From an uncultured Caldilineaceae bacterium (GTDB taxonomy: Bacteria; Chloroflexota; Anaerolineae; Caldilineales; Caldilineaceae): a DNA stretch of 64,000 nucleotides. This document shows, piece after piece, positions 1 through 8,900 of this stretch. The stretch is taken from NCBI GenBank assembly GCA_951812725.1, contig OX638330.1, forward strand, positions 1 to 64,000. The letters are read 5' to 3'. A program made the translations under genes and the position numbers. The notes under the pieces are model-generated. The model worked only from the letters and a program-made list of their open reading frames with translations. It had not been told where the DNA came from and did no database searches. Each line of letters opens with the position of its first letter. The stretch's first letter is position 1.

Positions 1-1
1 A

Positions 2-775
2 ATCATGCTGTATCGCTGGTTCAGCCATCTCCTTGGCCACTTCCTTGAAGTCAATCCCATCGCCAAGGTGATCGATCTGGAGACCGGCGTCAGCATGACG
101 GTCTTGGATGCGGCTGAGCCGTCAGGGAAATGGGAGGTCGTCTACAAACCGGACCTTGGCGTCGTCCTGAACGACAACCCTGCCTCGTGGGGCGCGATTG
201 AACAACGCGCCTATGAAGGAATATGTGACCTGATCGTGGAAGCGGTTTCGGATTCGACGCAGGCGGAGGTGCGGCGGGACACCGAGGAGAAGAGAAGCGG
301 CTACGCCCGCGCCGGCGTGAAGGAATACTTCATTCTCGACCCCAGCGATCGACACATGCATTTTCTTCATCTGACAAGCGATGGTCGCTACATCGAGATC
401 CAGCCTGACGCAGCAGGCGTAATCCATTCGCGCGTACTGCCCGGCTTCCGCTTCCGCCGCGCCGACCTGCTCAAAAAGCCGGATCAGACAGATCTGTCAC
501 TGGACGCAATCTACGCCGACTATGTCATTCCCGGCCACCGGGATTCTGTTCAGAGGGCCGAAGCTGAGGCCGAGGCTCGCCGCCAGGCCGAACAACAGGC
601 CGCAGCCGACGCCGAGGCTCGCCGCCAGGCCGAACAACAGGCCGCAGCCGCAACCGCCGCCCGCCGCCAGGCCGAACAACAGGCCGCAGCCGCAACCGCC
701 GCCCGCCGCCAGGCCGAGGAACGGAATCGAGCCCTGCAAGCCGAGATCGCCCGCCTCCGCCGGCAACGCCCCTGA
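2..775 (+). CDS. Uma2-family PD-(D/E)XK nuclease-like protein, 5' truncated by window edge
   Basis: Putative Uma2 (DUF820) restriction-endonuclease-fold protein. The visible part carries the family pattern: a PDLGVV strand, EAVSDST, then a lysine in EEKRSGYARAGVKEYFILDP. Catalytic activity is inferred from the fold family only. Alignment with the next gene shows that about 70 N-terminal residues lie outside the window, so the ATG at 5 is internal and the reading frame continues leftwards. The C-terminus is an Ala/Gln/Arg-rich coiled coil made of 14-residue repeats, ending in the same heptad tail (EERNRALQAE) as the neighbour. It lies 27 bp upstream of that paralog, so the two are probably co-transcribed. 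Biological role unknown; Uma2 genes are often multicopy in Chloroflexota and Cyanobacteria. Confidence 0.85.
   Translation: MMLYRWFSHLLGHFLEVNPIAKVIDLETGVSMTVLDAAEPSGKWEVVYKPDLGVVLNDNPASWGAIEQRAYEGICDLIVEAVSDSTQAEVRRDTEEKRSGYARAGVKEYFILDPSDRHMHFLHLTSDGRYIEIQPDAAGVIHSRVLPGFRFRRADLLKKPDQTDLSLDAIYADYVIPGHRDSVQRAEAEAEARRQAEQQAAADAEARRQAEQQAAAATAARRQAEQQAAAATAARRQAEERNRALQAEIARLRRQRP
575..715 (+). repeat. 42-bp in-frame tandem repeat in Uma2 coiled coil
   Basis: Three 42-bp units (14 residues, ARRQAEQQAAA-type) plus a partial fourth encode the C-terminal coiled coil. The last two full units are identical, so the array looks recently expanded. Length change would keep the frame. Confidence 0.85.
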
Positions 776-802
776 TCCCAGCCACCATCCACGGGAGTAA
801 CC

Positions 803-1615
803 ATGGCGTCCACAGAAGCGTCGCAACAGCCTGCACCCCCGCCCAACCCCCTCGCCCCCGACCATGGCCGCCGCGTCACTAAAGAAGAATACTGGGCCAG
901 ATGGTACGAAGACCCCTACCCCAACCTCGACGTCAGCTACGAATGGAACAACGGCATTCTGCAGGCCAAACCCCCGTCCAACTACCCACAAATCAACCAG
1001 TATCGCTGGTTCTTTACACTCATCTCCCTGTATGTCCAGACCCATCCAATCGCTGAACTGATCAATCAGAACACCGGCGTCAGCATGACCGTTCCCGATG
1101 CCGCCCAGCCGTCCGGGAAGTGGGATGTCGTCTACAAACCCGACCTTGGCGTGATCCGGCACGACAATCCCGCGCCCTGGGGCGCGCTAGACCAGTATGC
1201 CTACGAAGGCGTCTGCGACATCTGCGTCGAAGAGATCTCCGATGCCACGCTTGAGGAAGTGCGCCGCGATACCCGGGAGAAGAAAAGAGGCTATGCCCTG
1301 GCCGGCGTGAAGGAATACTTCATCCTCGACCCCGCAGACCGCTACATGCGCTTCTATCGCCTTACCCCCGACCAGCGCTATCAGGACATCCAACCCGCCG
1401 CCGGCATTATCAGTTCCCGCGTACTGCCCGGCTTCCAGTTTCGCCGCCAGGACCTCCTCGATCTGCCCGACCTTGCAGACCTGGCCCTGGACGAAACCTA
1501 CGCAGCCTACGTCATCCCCGGCTTCCGTGACGCCGTCACCAGGTTCGAACAGGCCGAGGAACGGAATCGAGCCCTGCAAGCCGAACTGGCTCGCCTCCGC
1601 AAACAATCCCCCTGA
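803..1615 (+). CDS. Uma2-family PD-(D/E)XK nuclease-like protein
   Basis: Full-length 270-residue paralog of the preceding gene. The N-terminal segment (about 1-70, with TKEEYWARWYEDPYPN) precedes the nuclease core: PDLGVI near residue 113, the acidic EEISDAT strand, then KKRGYALAGVKEYFILDP. The core is followed by a short coiled-coil tail (EERNRALQAELARLRKQ). The ATG is preceded by GGGAG at a good distance. The tail is almost identical in nucleotide sequence to that of the upstream paralog while the cores have diverged, which suggests gene conversion of the 3' ends. The family fold is known; substrate and role are not. Confidence 0.85.
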   Translation: MASTEASQQPAPPPNPLAPDHGRRVTKEEYWARWYEDPYPNLDVSYEWNNGILQAKPPSNYPQINQYRWFFTLISLYVQTHPIAELINQNTGVSMTVPDAAQPSGKWDVVYKPDLGVIRHDNPAPWGALDQYAYEGVCDICVEEISDATLEEVRRDTREKKRGYALAGVKEYFILDPADRYMRFYRLTPDQRYQDIQPAAGIISSRVLPGFQFRRQDLLDLPDLADLALDETYAAYVIPGFRDAVTRFEQAEERNRALQAELARLRKQSP

Positions 1616-1743
1616 TCCGAATGGGAACCGCAAATCCGGATATCCTGGACAAGAAACCCGGATCGGCCCCCCATCCCCACGAACCCCTCACCCTGATAAG
1701 CTTTCTCAATCCCGTGATTCCGGATTCAGACATCATAAAATGA

Positions 1744-2176
1744 AGTTCTCCGCGTCCTCCGCGGACCAAAAAGCAGTTGCAGTCCTCCGCGTCCCTCCCC
1801 GTCCTCCGCGGACAAAAAGCAGTTCCCCAAAATCATCCCCATCCAGTAATCCATGAATCCCCGTCCTCCGCCGACAAAAAGCAGTTCCTCAAAATCATCC
1901 CCATCCAGAAATCCAAAAATCCCCGTCCTCCGCGGACAAAAAGCAGTTCCCCAAAATCATCCCCATCCAGAAATCCAAAAATCCCCGTCCTCCGCCGACA
2001 AAAAGCAGTTCCCCAAAATCATCCCCATCCAATAATCCATGAATCCCCGTCCTCCGCCGACAAAAAGCAGTTCCCTAAAATCATCCCCATCCGGGAATCC
2101 AAAAATCCCAGTCCGCCGCCGACAAAAAGCAGTTCCCTAGAATCATCCCCATCCAGTAATCCATGAATCCCCGTCA
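1744..2176 (+). repeat. Intergenic repeat array 1, 62-bp period
   Basis: After a short hexamer block (TCCGCGG...), six copies of a unit repeat with an exact 62-bp spacing (anchor AGTTCC at 1821, 1883, 1945, 2007, 2069, 2131). Each unit reads CCGCGGACAAAAAGCAG, then CCCCAAAATCATCCCC, then a variable ATCCARWAATCC segment. No credible gene is present; the open frames across it are low-complexity by-products. Confidence 0.9.
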
Positions 2177-2640
2177 AGACAACCGCCATACCAATGAAAT
2201 AACGCCATTCCTCCTCCGACTTCAATACTCGCCTCCCAGCGCCCCGCCGCCACCCAACCAAAAATAATCCGCACTCCACCCGGCATAGGACCAGAAAATG
2301 GGACCGCGTTTCAAACGCCCTACCACTCTGGACAATGCCGCTGCACGCCCCAACGCCTCCTCGACACCGCGCCCCGTCCCATCCAATCTCCATACGACCG
2401 CCGCACTAGCTACACACCCTGCCCCATACAGGGTGCGAATTGTCCCCACCCCGTCTTTCCGATACATTTGTCGTACACTTATTTTCACGCTCTGCCGGCA
2501 TCGAACTTCCGCAGTCCGTCTGCATCCGAACCGCATATCGACCAGCCCGGCTAAACCTTCAGCCGAATCGCCGCGCGTGACGCCGCCGTCAGCCCGGGCG
2601 CCCACATAATGGTCCAACAATCATGACCGTTTCTCTGGCA
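2177..2640. other. Gene-free spacer
   Basis: Non-repetitive sequence between repeat arrays 1 and 2. I see no ORF with a family signature, no RNA gene and no convincing promoter. The 103-codon frame at 2298-2609 has biased composition and no ribosome binding site. Confidence 0.5.
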
Positions 2641-2830
2641 GTTCTCCCCGCCCGCCGCGGACAAAAAGCAGTTCCCCAAAATCATCCCCATCCAATAATC
2701 CATAAATCCCCGTCCGCCGCGTCCCTCCGCGTCCTCCGCGGACAAAAAGCAGTTCCCCAAAATCATCCCCATCCAATAATCCATAAATCCCCGTCCTCCG
2801 TGGACAAAAAGGTGTTGCCGTACTCCCCGC
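2641..2830 (+). repeat. Intergenic repeat array 2
   Basis: Two complete units of the CGGACAAAAAGCAG / CCAAAATCATCCCC type and one TCCGTGGACAAAAAGGTG end unit, in the same orientation as all other arrays in the window. Confidence 0.85.
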
Positions 2831-2978
2831 CCCGCCGCGGACAACCCAGCTCCTTCCCTTACAGCTGCCGGGCCAGGAATACCCAATCTACGCCTGACTC
2901 TCTATCTCTATATTATTACCCCTGTTCATAACCTTCATTCATTGCATCACTCCACTCATCCGCTGCCGGAGTCCCATC

Positions 2979-3686
2979 ATGAATTCTCGAAAACCAGTTC
3001 TCCCCCTTGCGCTCATCCTCCTTTGCACACTCTCCTCCCTCGCCTGGCGCCACCCCCTCCCACCCAGCGCCGCCGCCACCGGCCTCGCCCTCCTGCCCCC
3101 TCTCCCCTTCTCAGGCGCCTCCATGGACCTGCCCCGCATCCGCCATGAACGCCGCACAAAGCTGGCCGCCATAACCAACCGCAGCCTGCTGGAGGCAGAA
3201 TCCCGGTACCCCGTCGCCTACAACAGCCTGACCCTCCTCCACATGAACATCGACCATGCCCGCGCCCAGGGCGAAAAATGGATCGAAGTCAGCCTGAAAG
3301 ACCAGACGCTGTACGCCTGGCATGGCGACCGCCTCGTCAACCGGTTTCTGATCTCCTCCGGCATCGACGACAATCCCACCGTCACCGGCCTCTTTCGCAT
3401 CTGGGCCCGCACCGCTGCCCAGACCATGGACGGCGGCGACCGCGCCGCCGGCACCTACTACAACCTCCCCAACGTGCAGTGGGTCCAATACTTCTTCCAT
3501 GGCTACGCCTTCCACGGTACCTACTGGCACAATAACTTCGGTACGCCCATGAGCCATGGCTGTGTCAACCTCACCATCGAAGACGCCGAATGGCTCTTCA
3601 ACTGGGCATTCCCCCAGTGGAACGGCTCAACTGCCTGGCTCCGCTCCACCCCCGACGACGCGACCCTTGTCTGGGTCCACGAATAA
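2979..3686 (+). CDS. L,D-transpeptidase (YkuD domain), secreted
   Basis: 235 residues. L,D-transpeptidases form 3-3 peptidoglycan cross-links or attach proteins to peptidoglycan outside the membrane, using a catalytic cysteine. Residues about 1-35 form a signal peptide or anchor (hydrophobic [11 protein letters not shown]). The YkuD domain spans about 98-225: the [14 protein letters not shown] strand opens it, and the signature follows with His179 (FHGTYW), His193 and the nucleophile Cys195 in SHGCVN. GGAG lies just upstream of the ATG. It stands alone between two repeat arrays. Whether it cross-links the wall or modifies another envelope polymer cannot be told; several Chloroflexota lack a typical wall. 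Confidence 0.9.
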   Translation: MNSRKPVLPLALILLCTLSSLAWRHPLPPSAAATGLALLPPLPFSGASMDLPRIRHERRTKLAAITNRSLLEAESRYPVAYNSLTLLHMNIDHARAQGEKWIEVSLKDQTLYAWHGDRLVNRFLISSGIDDNPTVTGLFRIWARTAAQTMDGGDRAAGTYYNLPNVQWVQYFFHGYAFHGTYWHNNFGTPMSHGCVNLTIEDAEWLFNWAFPQWNGSTAWLRSTPDDATLVWVHE

Positions 3687-3842
3687 GAGCCTCCCATGCC
3701 ATCAAAAGACCGGCAGGCAATCTCTCCTCCCGGGGAGCCCCCCGCTCCCCCTCCCTATACCTCGCCCGACCACGCCGAAAGACCGGAACCCGCGTCTGCC
3801 AGATGCCTGCTCAAGCTCATCCCTGCTCAGACCTTCCATCTC

Positions 3843-4200
3843 CCCCATAGCTGTTGCCGTTCTCCGTGTTCCTCCGTGGATCAAAAAGCCGTTGCCCTTC
3901 TCCGCGTCCCTCCGCGGACAAAAAGGTGTAAGCCCTCCTCCGCGCCCCTCCGCGTCCTCCGCGGACAAAAAAGCCGTTGCCCTTCTCCGCGTCCCTCCGC
4001 GGACAAAAAGGTGTAAGCCCTCCTCCGCGCCCCTCCGCGTCCTCCGCGGACCAAAAAGCCGTTGCCCTTCTCCGTGTTCCTCCGTGGACAAAAAGATTTT
4101 GCCGTACGCCCCGCCGCGCCTCTCCACGAACAAAAGGTGTTAATGGTGTTCTTCGCGCCCCTTCGCGTGACTTCGCGGATAAAAGGTGTTTAAGAAGCTC
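3843..4200 (+). repeat. Intergenic repeat array 3
   Basis: Alternating CCGCGG- and CCGTGG-type units separated by AAAAAGGTGTAAGCC or AAAAAGCCGTTGCCC. It ends with the variant whose three hexamers are TTCGCG, exactly 10 bp apart (about 4153-4180). Same orientation as the other arrays. Confidence 0.85.
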
Positions 4201-4353
4201 TCCGCGCCACTTCGAGGACCGAAAAACCTTCCCCGCGCCCTCGGCAGTTCACCGCAAACTGAAAACCGACTACCAAAAACCGCCCTCCCCCAAATCGTAT
4301 GCACATCGTATACATATCGCCCAATCCCACGAATTACCCTCGCCCTTCCCCCG

Positions 4354-4422
4354 CCACTATCCACTATCCACTATCCCCTCGCCCCTATCCCCTCGCCCCT
4401 AACCCCTCGCCCCTAACCCCTG
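4354..4422 (+). repeat. Pyrimidine microsatellites
   Basis: Three copies of the 7-mer CCACTAT (4354-4374), then about three copies of a CCCCTCGCCCCTAW-type unit. The same 7-mer recurs four times at 25251-25278, and a related CCCTAT run occurs at about 40917-40940. Confidence 0.8.
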
Positions 4423-4425
4423 CAG

Positions 4426-4454
4426 TTGACACCCTCCCCCCATTGCGATAAAGT
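4426..4454 (+). promoter_or_regulatory. Sigma-70-type promoter, first of three in tandem
   Basis: TTGACA (4426-4431), 17-bp spacer, TAAAGT (4449-4454). Reads towards the secreted protein gene at 4733. Confidence 0.5.
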
Positions 4455-4536
4455 GCCCTTTCCCTGCCGGGAAACCTGTGGCACAATCGAAGCGTATTCC
4501 TCTTCCCCTGCCGGCCTGATCCCGGCAGATCACAGG

Positions 4537-4566
4537 TTGACACACATTCCGCCTTCGGAGTATAGT
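4537..4566 (+). promoter_or_regulatory. Sigma-70-type promoter, second of three
   Basis: TTGACA (4537-4542), 18-bp spacer, TATAGT (4561-4566). The closest match to consensus of the three. Confidence 0.55.
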
Positions 4567-4581
4567 TAGCACGAACCAAAG

Positions 4582-4608
4582 TTGACACGGTTTTCGTCAA
4601 TGTAGTAT
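4582..4608 (+). promoter_or_regulatory. Possible sigma-70-type promoter, third of three
   Basis: TTGACA (4582-4587) with TAGTAT (4603-4608) at a short 15-bp spacing. Weaker than the other two because of the spacing. Confidence 0.3.
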
Positions 4609-4732
4609 CGTATGGCATAATAAACGTTGGCGCATTTATCGCCCGCCAGGCGCAAGTGGGCAGTCAGCAGTCACCTTCAAATCCGGTCACCGGTCTCGCA
4701 AAAAGACCCTACCGAAAGGACACAGAACTCTT

Positions 4733-5437
4733 ATGATTCATTCAATTCGTTCCAAGAACCTTGCCTATGTCGCCGCGCTGTGTGTGTTGGTGCTCCTGTT
4801 GGCGCTCGCTTGGTCGGCAACCGCGTCCGCCCAGCCTCCTCCTCCTCCCGACGTTGGTCCTCCTGTCGGTCCTCCTGGCAACGGTCCGGGAACTACGAAC
4901 CCGACCCCGACCCCGGAACCCATGATGCCGGATCCGACCGCAACGCCGGATACCGGCGGCCCCGGCACCGACCCCGGCGGACCCGGCACCCCCCCCGGCG
5001 GACCCGGCGATCCCCCAGGGCCGACAACCGACCCTGATATGGGCGGCGAAAACGGCGATATGGGCGGCGGCATGGCAGCCCCCATTCCAAAATCCAACCG
5101 CATCGTCTACCACGCAGCCACGCCCATTCAGCTGATCAAGACCAGCGACGGCGGCCTGCACCTCTACTTCATCGGCGCCGACGGCAGCACCTACACCGGC
5201 CCCATCTTCAGCTCCTTCGCCAAGCTCGAGGAAATGCATCCCTCCGGCGCCGCCGTCTCCCTCTTCAGCGGCAGCAACCCCTCGACCGGCCAGCCCGTCA
5301 CCGTCGACTACCTGCCGGACGAAAACAGGCTCTTCGTCAAGACCTTCTATCCGGCCGGACACGACAAATACAACCCGCACAAGGCCTACGACTTTACCGT
5401 CGATGACAAATTCAAGGTCAAGCACGTTAACTGGTAG
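4733..5437 (+). CDS. Secreted Pro/Gly-linker protein, Trp-ended family, paralog 1
   Basis: 234 residues, family not recognised. Residues 1-33 are a signal peptide cleaved near ATASA-Q. Residues about 34-120 are a Pro/Gly/Asp-rich, probably disordered linker. Residues about 122-234 form the domain shared with three other genes in the window: it opens with NRIVYHAATP, continues with a YFIGADG strand, GSNPSTG and DYLP, and ends exactly at a C-terminal Trp. It lacks the Cys pair of paralogs 2 and 3. AAGGA precedes the ATG, and up to three promoter-like sites lie upstream, so strong expression is plausible. Extracytoplasmic location is inferred from the signal peptide. No catalytic motif is visible; a binding or structural role is only a guess. 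Confidence 0.8.
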   Translation: MIHSIRSKNLAYVAALCVLVLLLALAWSATASAQPPPPPDVGPPVGPPGNGPGTTNPTPTPEPMMPDPTATPDTGGPGTDPGGPGTPPGGPGDPPGPTTDPDMGGENGDMGGGMAAPIPKSNRIVYHAATPIQLIKTSDGGLHLYFIGADGSTYTGPIFSSFAKLEEMHPSGAAVSLFSGSNPSTGQPVTVDYLPDENRLFVKTFYPAGHDKYNPHKAYDFTVDDKFKVKHVNW

Positions 5438-5908
5438 AACCGCTATGAAGAACGTGTCCCGGCTTCCGGGCGCAATAACCAATCCATCAACGATAGTCAA
5501 TCTCCAGCCGGCACTGCGCAACCCGTGCCGTCCCGGTTGGAGAAAGTCTTGTACACAGGAGCTAGAGGCCTTTCCTTTGCCTCTTCATAGCATGGCTGCC
5601 CTGGGCGTTCAACTGGGGAGGAGGGACTTTCGGGATGAACTAGACCAACGATGTGCCGGAATCAGTTTCGCCGCGCGATGTGAGCCGGAAACACATTCGC
5701 GCCCATTTGCAACCGAAATTCGAATGTTGCAGGCGGGCCAGACCCTGTTATATAATTCTTCAATCTGGACTAAACGCCCATTCATTCACAAGCGACTGTC
5801 CGAACAACAGGCGAGCGCCACTGCAAGGCAACCTGTCAACCGGTTGCCGCAAGAATCCAAGTCGACAGATCGAACAGCCGCGAAACAGAAATTCAGGAGA
5901 GCCTACTT
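5438..5908. other. Intergenic region with promoter for the FnIII gene
   Basis: No gene supported. A small GC hairpin (CCCGG-CTT-CCGGG, 5458-5470) follows the upstream stop. A promoter lies at 5727-5756. The 172-codon frame across this interval lacks family features and overlaps both neighbours. Confidence 0.55.
5727..5756 (+). promoter_or_regulatory. Sigma-70-type promoter
   Basis: TTGCAG (5727-5732), 18-bp spacer, perfect TATAAT (5751-5756). Predicted to drive the large FnIII gene starting at 5909, giving a leader of about 145 nt. Confidence 0.55.
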
Positions 5909-8900
5909 ATGGATCGTATGACGTACAAGACACGTGCAGTGAGGACTCTGAGCCTCCTAATCCTGGTCGCCCTTCTCGCGGCCTTGGGTCCACCGACCCT
6001 CACCGACAGCGCTGCCCTCGCGCAGGACGACACGCCGGCGCCGCCGGTGCTCACCTCCTCGGCCGACACCGGCAATCAGGTCGACCTCAGTTGGAACGCA
6101 GTCACCGGCGCCGACGACTACGAGCTCTGGCGCTGGGAGACCGCCGAAGGCTGGAGTCAGGTCGGGGGCGAAATCACGGGGACCACCTACACTGATACCA
6201 GCGTCGAAGCCGGCAAGACCTACTACTACCAGGTCTCCGCCGATGGCGGTGCCACCTGGTCCAATCGGGTCAGTGAGACCGTCGGCAGCTTAGACGCCCC
6301 TACCCTCAACGCGTCGCCCCCCACCTCCAGCATGATCTCCCTCAGCTGGACCGCAGTCACCGGCGCCGCCAGCTACGCTCTCTGGCGCTTTGACACCAGC
6401 TGGGCGCAGGTAGGCGGTGCGATCACCGCGACGGCCTACGACGACACTGACGTCGCAATCGGCACGACCTACTACTACCAGTTGCGCGCCATTTCCGGCA
6501 GTTCCGAGGGCGCCTGGTCGAATCGGGTCACCGTCACAGTGCCCTCGACCACCCCGGGCGCGCCGCAGAACCTGACCGCGACCGCCGGCGGCGGCCAGGT
6601 CATGCTCGCGTGGAACCCCCCAGCCGACAACGGTGGCTCGATCATCACCGAATACCAATACCGCTACCAGATGTCCGGCGGGGAGTGGATGGAAGAATGG
6701 ACCTCCACCGGTATGGACCGCACCGCGACCGTCTCCGGTCTCAACCTCGACACCCAGTACAACTTCGAGGTGCGCGCAGTTAACGCCAACGGCGACGGCG
6801 CAGCCGCCTCAGCCTCGGCGACAACCACGGCAACCCCGGGCATGCCGCAGAACCTGAGCGCGACCGCCGGCGACAGCCAGGTAACTCTCTCGTGGGGCGC
6901 CCCGACCGAAAACGGCGGCTCGGCCATCACCGGCTACGCTTACCGTTACCAGATGTCCGGCGGGGAGTGGATGAACTGGGTGGAGGTTGCATTAAACCAG
7001 ACAGCGACCGTATCCGGTCTCGACGTCGCCACCCAGTACAACTTCGAGGTGCGTGCGAGCAACGCCAACGGCGACGGCGCAGCCGCCTCAACCTCGGCGA
7101 CAACCACGGCAACCCCGGGCATGCCGCAGAACCCGAGCGCGACCGCCGGCGACAGCCAGGTAACTCTCTCGTGGGGCGCCCCGACCGAAAACGGCGGCTC
7201 GGCCATCACCGGCTACGCTTACCGTTACCAGATGTCCGGCGGGGAGTGGATGAACTGGGTGGAGGTTGCATTAAACCAGACAGCGACCGTATCCGGTCTC
7301 GACGTCGCCACCCAGTACAACTTCGAGGTGCGTGCGAGCAACGCCAACGGCGACGGCGCAGCCGCCTCAGCCTCGGCGACAACCACGGCAACCCCGGGCA
7401 TGCCGCAGAATTTCATGGCAACCCCCGGTGACGCCGAAGTTACGCTCACATGGGACGCGCCGGAAAGCGACGGCGGCTCGGCCATCACCGGCTACGCTTT
7501 CCGCTACCAGATGTCCGGCGGGGAGTGGATGGAATGGACCCCCACCGGCATGACCCGCACCGTGACCGTAACCGGTCTCACCAACGATACGGCCCACGAC
7601 TTCGAGGTGCGGGCGAGCAACGCCAACGGCGACGGCAACGAAGTCGCCACCGCCACCGCCACACCGATGTCGACCGTGCCGGCCGTGCCGACCGGATTTG
7701 GCGTGACATCCACCGCTCTGACCTCGATCACACTCGGTTGGCCCGCGGTGCCCGGCGCCACCGGCTACGAAATCCAGCGCAGGATGAGCGGAGACACAGA
7801 CTGGACTGACCTGACCGGTGTCAGCGGCATGTCGCACACCGACAGCGGTCTTACGCCCGCCACGTCCTACAATTACCAGATACGCGCGACCAATGTCGCC
7901 GGCGAAAGCGGCTGGTCGGCAATGGTGACTGTGTCCACAGACACCCCGGTCGCCCCGGACGCGCCGGCTCTGACAGCGTCGCCAACGTCCGCAAACACGA
8001 TCAGGCTCACCTGGAGCGCGCCGAACAACGGTGGCTCGGCCATCACCGTCTACCGAATTGACGTTTCGGACGACGGCTCGGATGGCAGCTGGAGCATGCT
8101 CGCCAGTCCCGCCGCCGCCGCGACTTCCTATGATCACGACGGTCTTGCCCGCCTCACGGAGAAGCACTACCGGATCCGCGCCAGCAACGCCTACGGCGAC
8201 AGCGCCTGGTCCGTGGCCGTTTCCGCCACCACCCGTGCCGAGGCCCCTAGGATACCAACCAGCTTGGTGGCGAGCGCGACCTCAGACACCATGATCACGA
8301 TCAGTTGGATTGCCCCTGACGACAACGGCGGCTCGGACATCACCCGTTACGAGCTTCAGGTCTCCAACAACGGCTCAACCGGCTGGAGTGCCCTCGGCGG
8401 CAGTCTGACCACGCCTGCCTATGAGCACTCTTCTGGATTGACGGCCGGGACAACCAAGTACTACAAGGTCAGGGCGTACAACGTGGCCGGCGCCGGAGCA
8501 TGGTCGTTAGTGACCTCCGCCACCACCACTGGAGCGGTACCAAAGGAGACGGACTCCGATGGGGGCCCAACCGCGCCGGACCTGCTAACGATGGTCGCCA
8601 CAACCGATACTTCAACCATTCCGCCCACCACTCCGACAACCGCAATCAAGATCACGTGGGGGGCGGCGACTGACACAAATTACAATGACGCTGATACGTT
8701 CCGGCTTGAAAGGTGGGACGCAAGCGCCAACTCCTGGAAGCGGATCGGAAATGACACCAACGGCGACAGCCGAATCACCGACGCCGACACTTCGCTCACC
8801 GTTGTGGATGGTTATACTGACTTAGGTCTGAAGCCCAATGCGGCCTACTACTATCGCGTCCAGGCAAAGCACGAGACCGAGGACAAATGGGGTTCTTGGG

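Noticed and set aside
5403..5921. 172-codon ORF between paralog 1 and the FnIII gene
   Set aside because: It overlaps both neighbours and the promoter at 5727, and has no recognisable domain or start signal.
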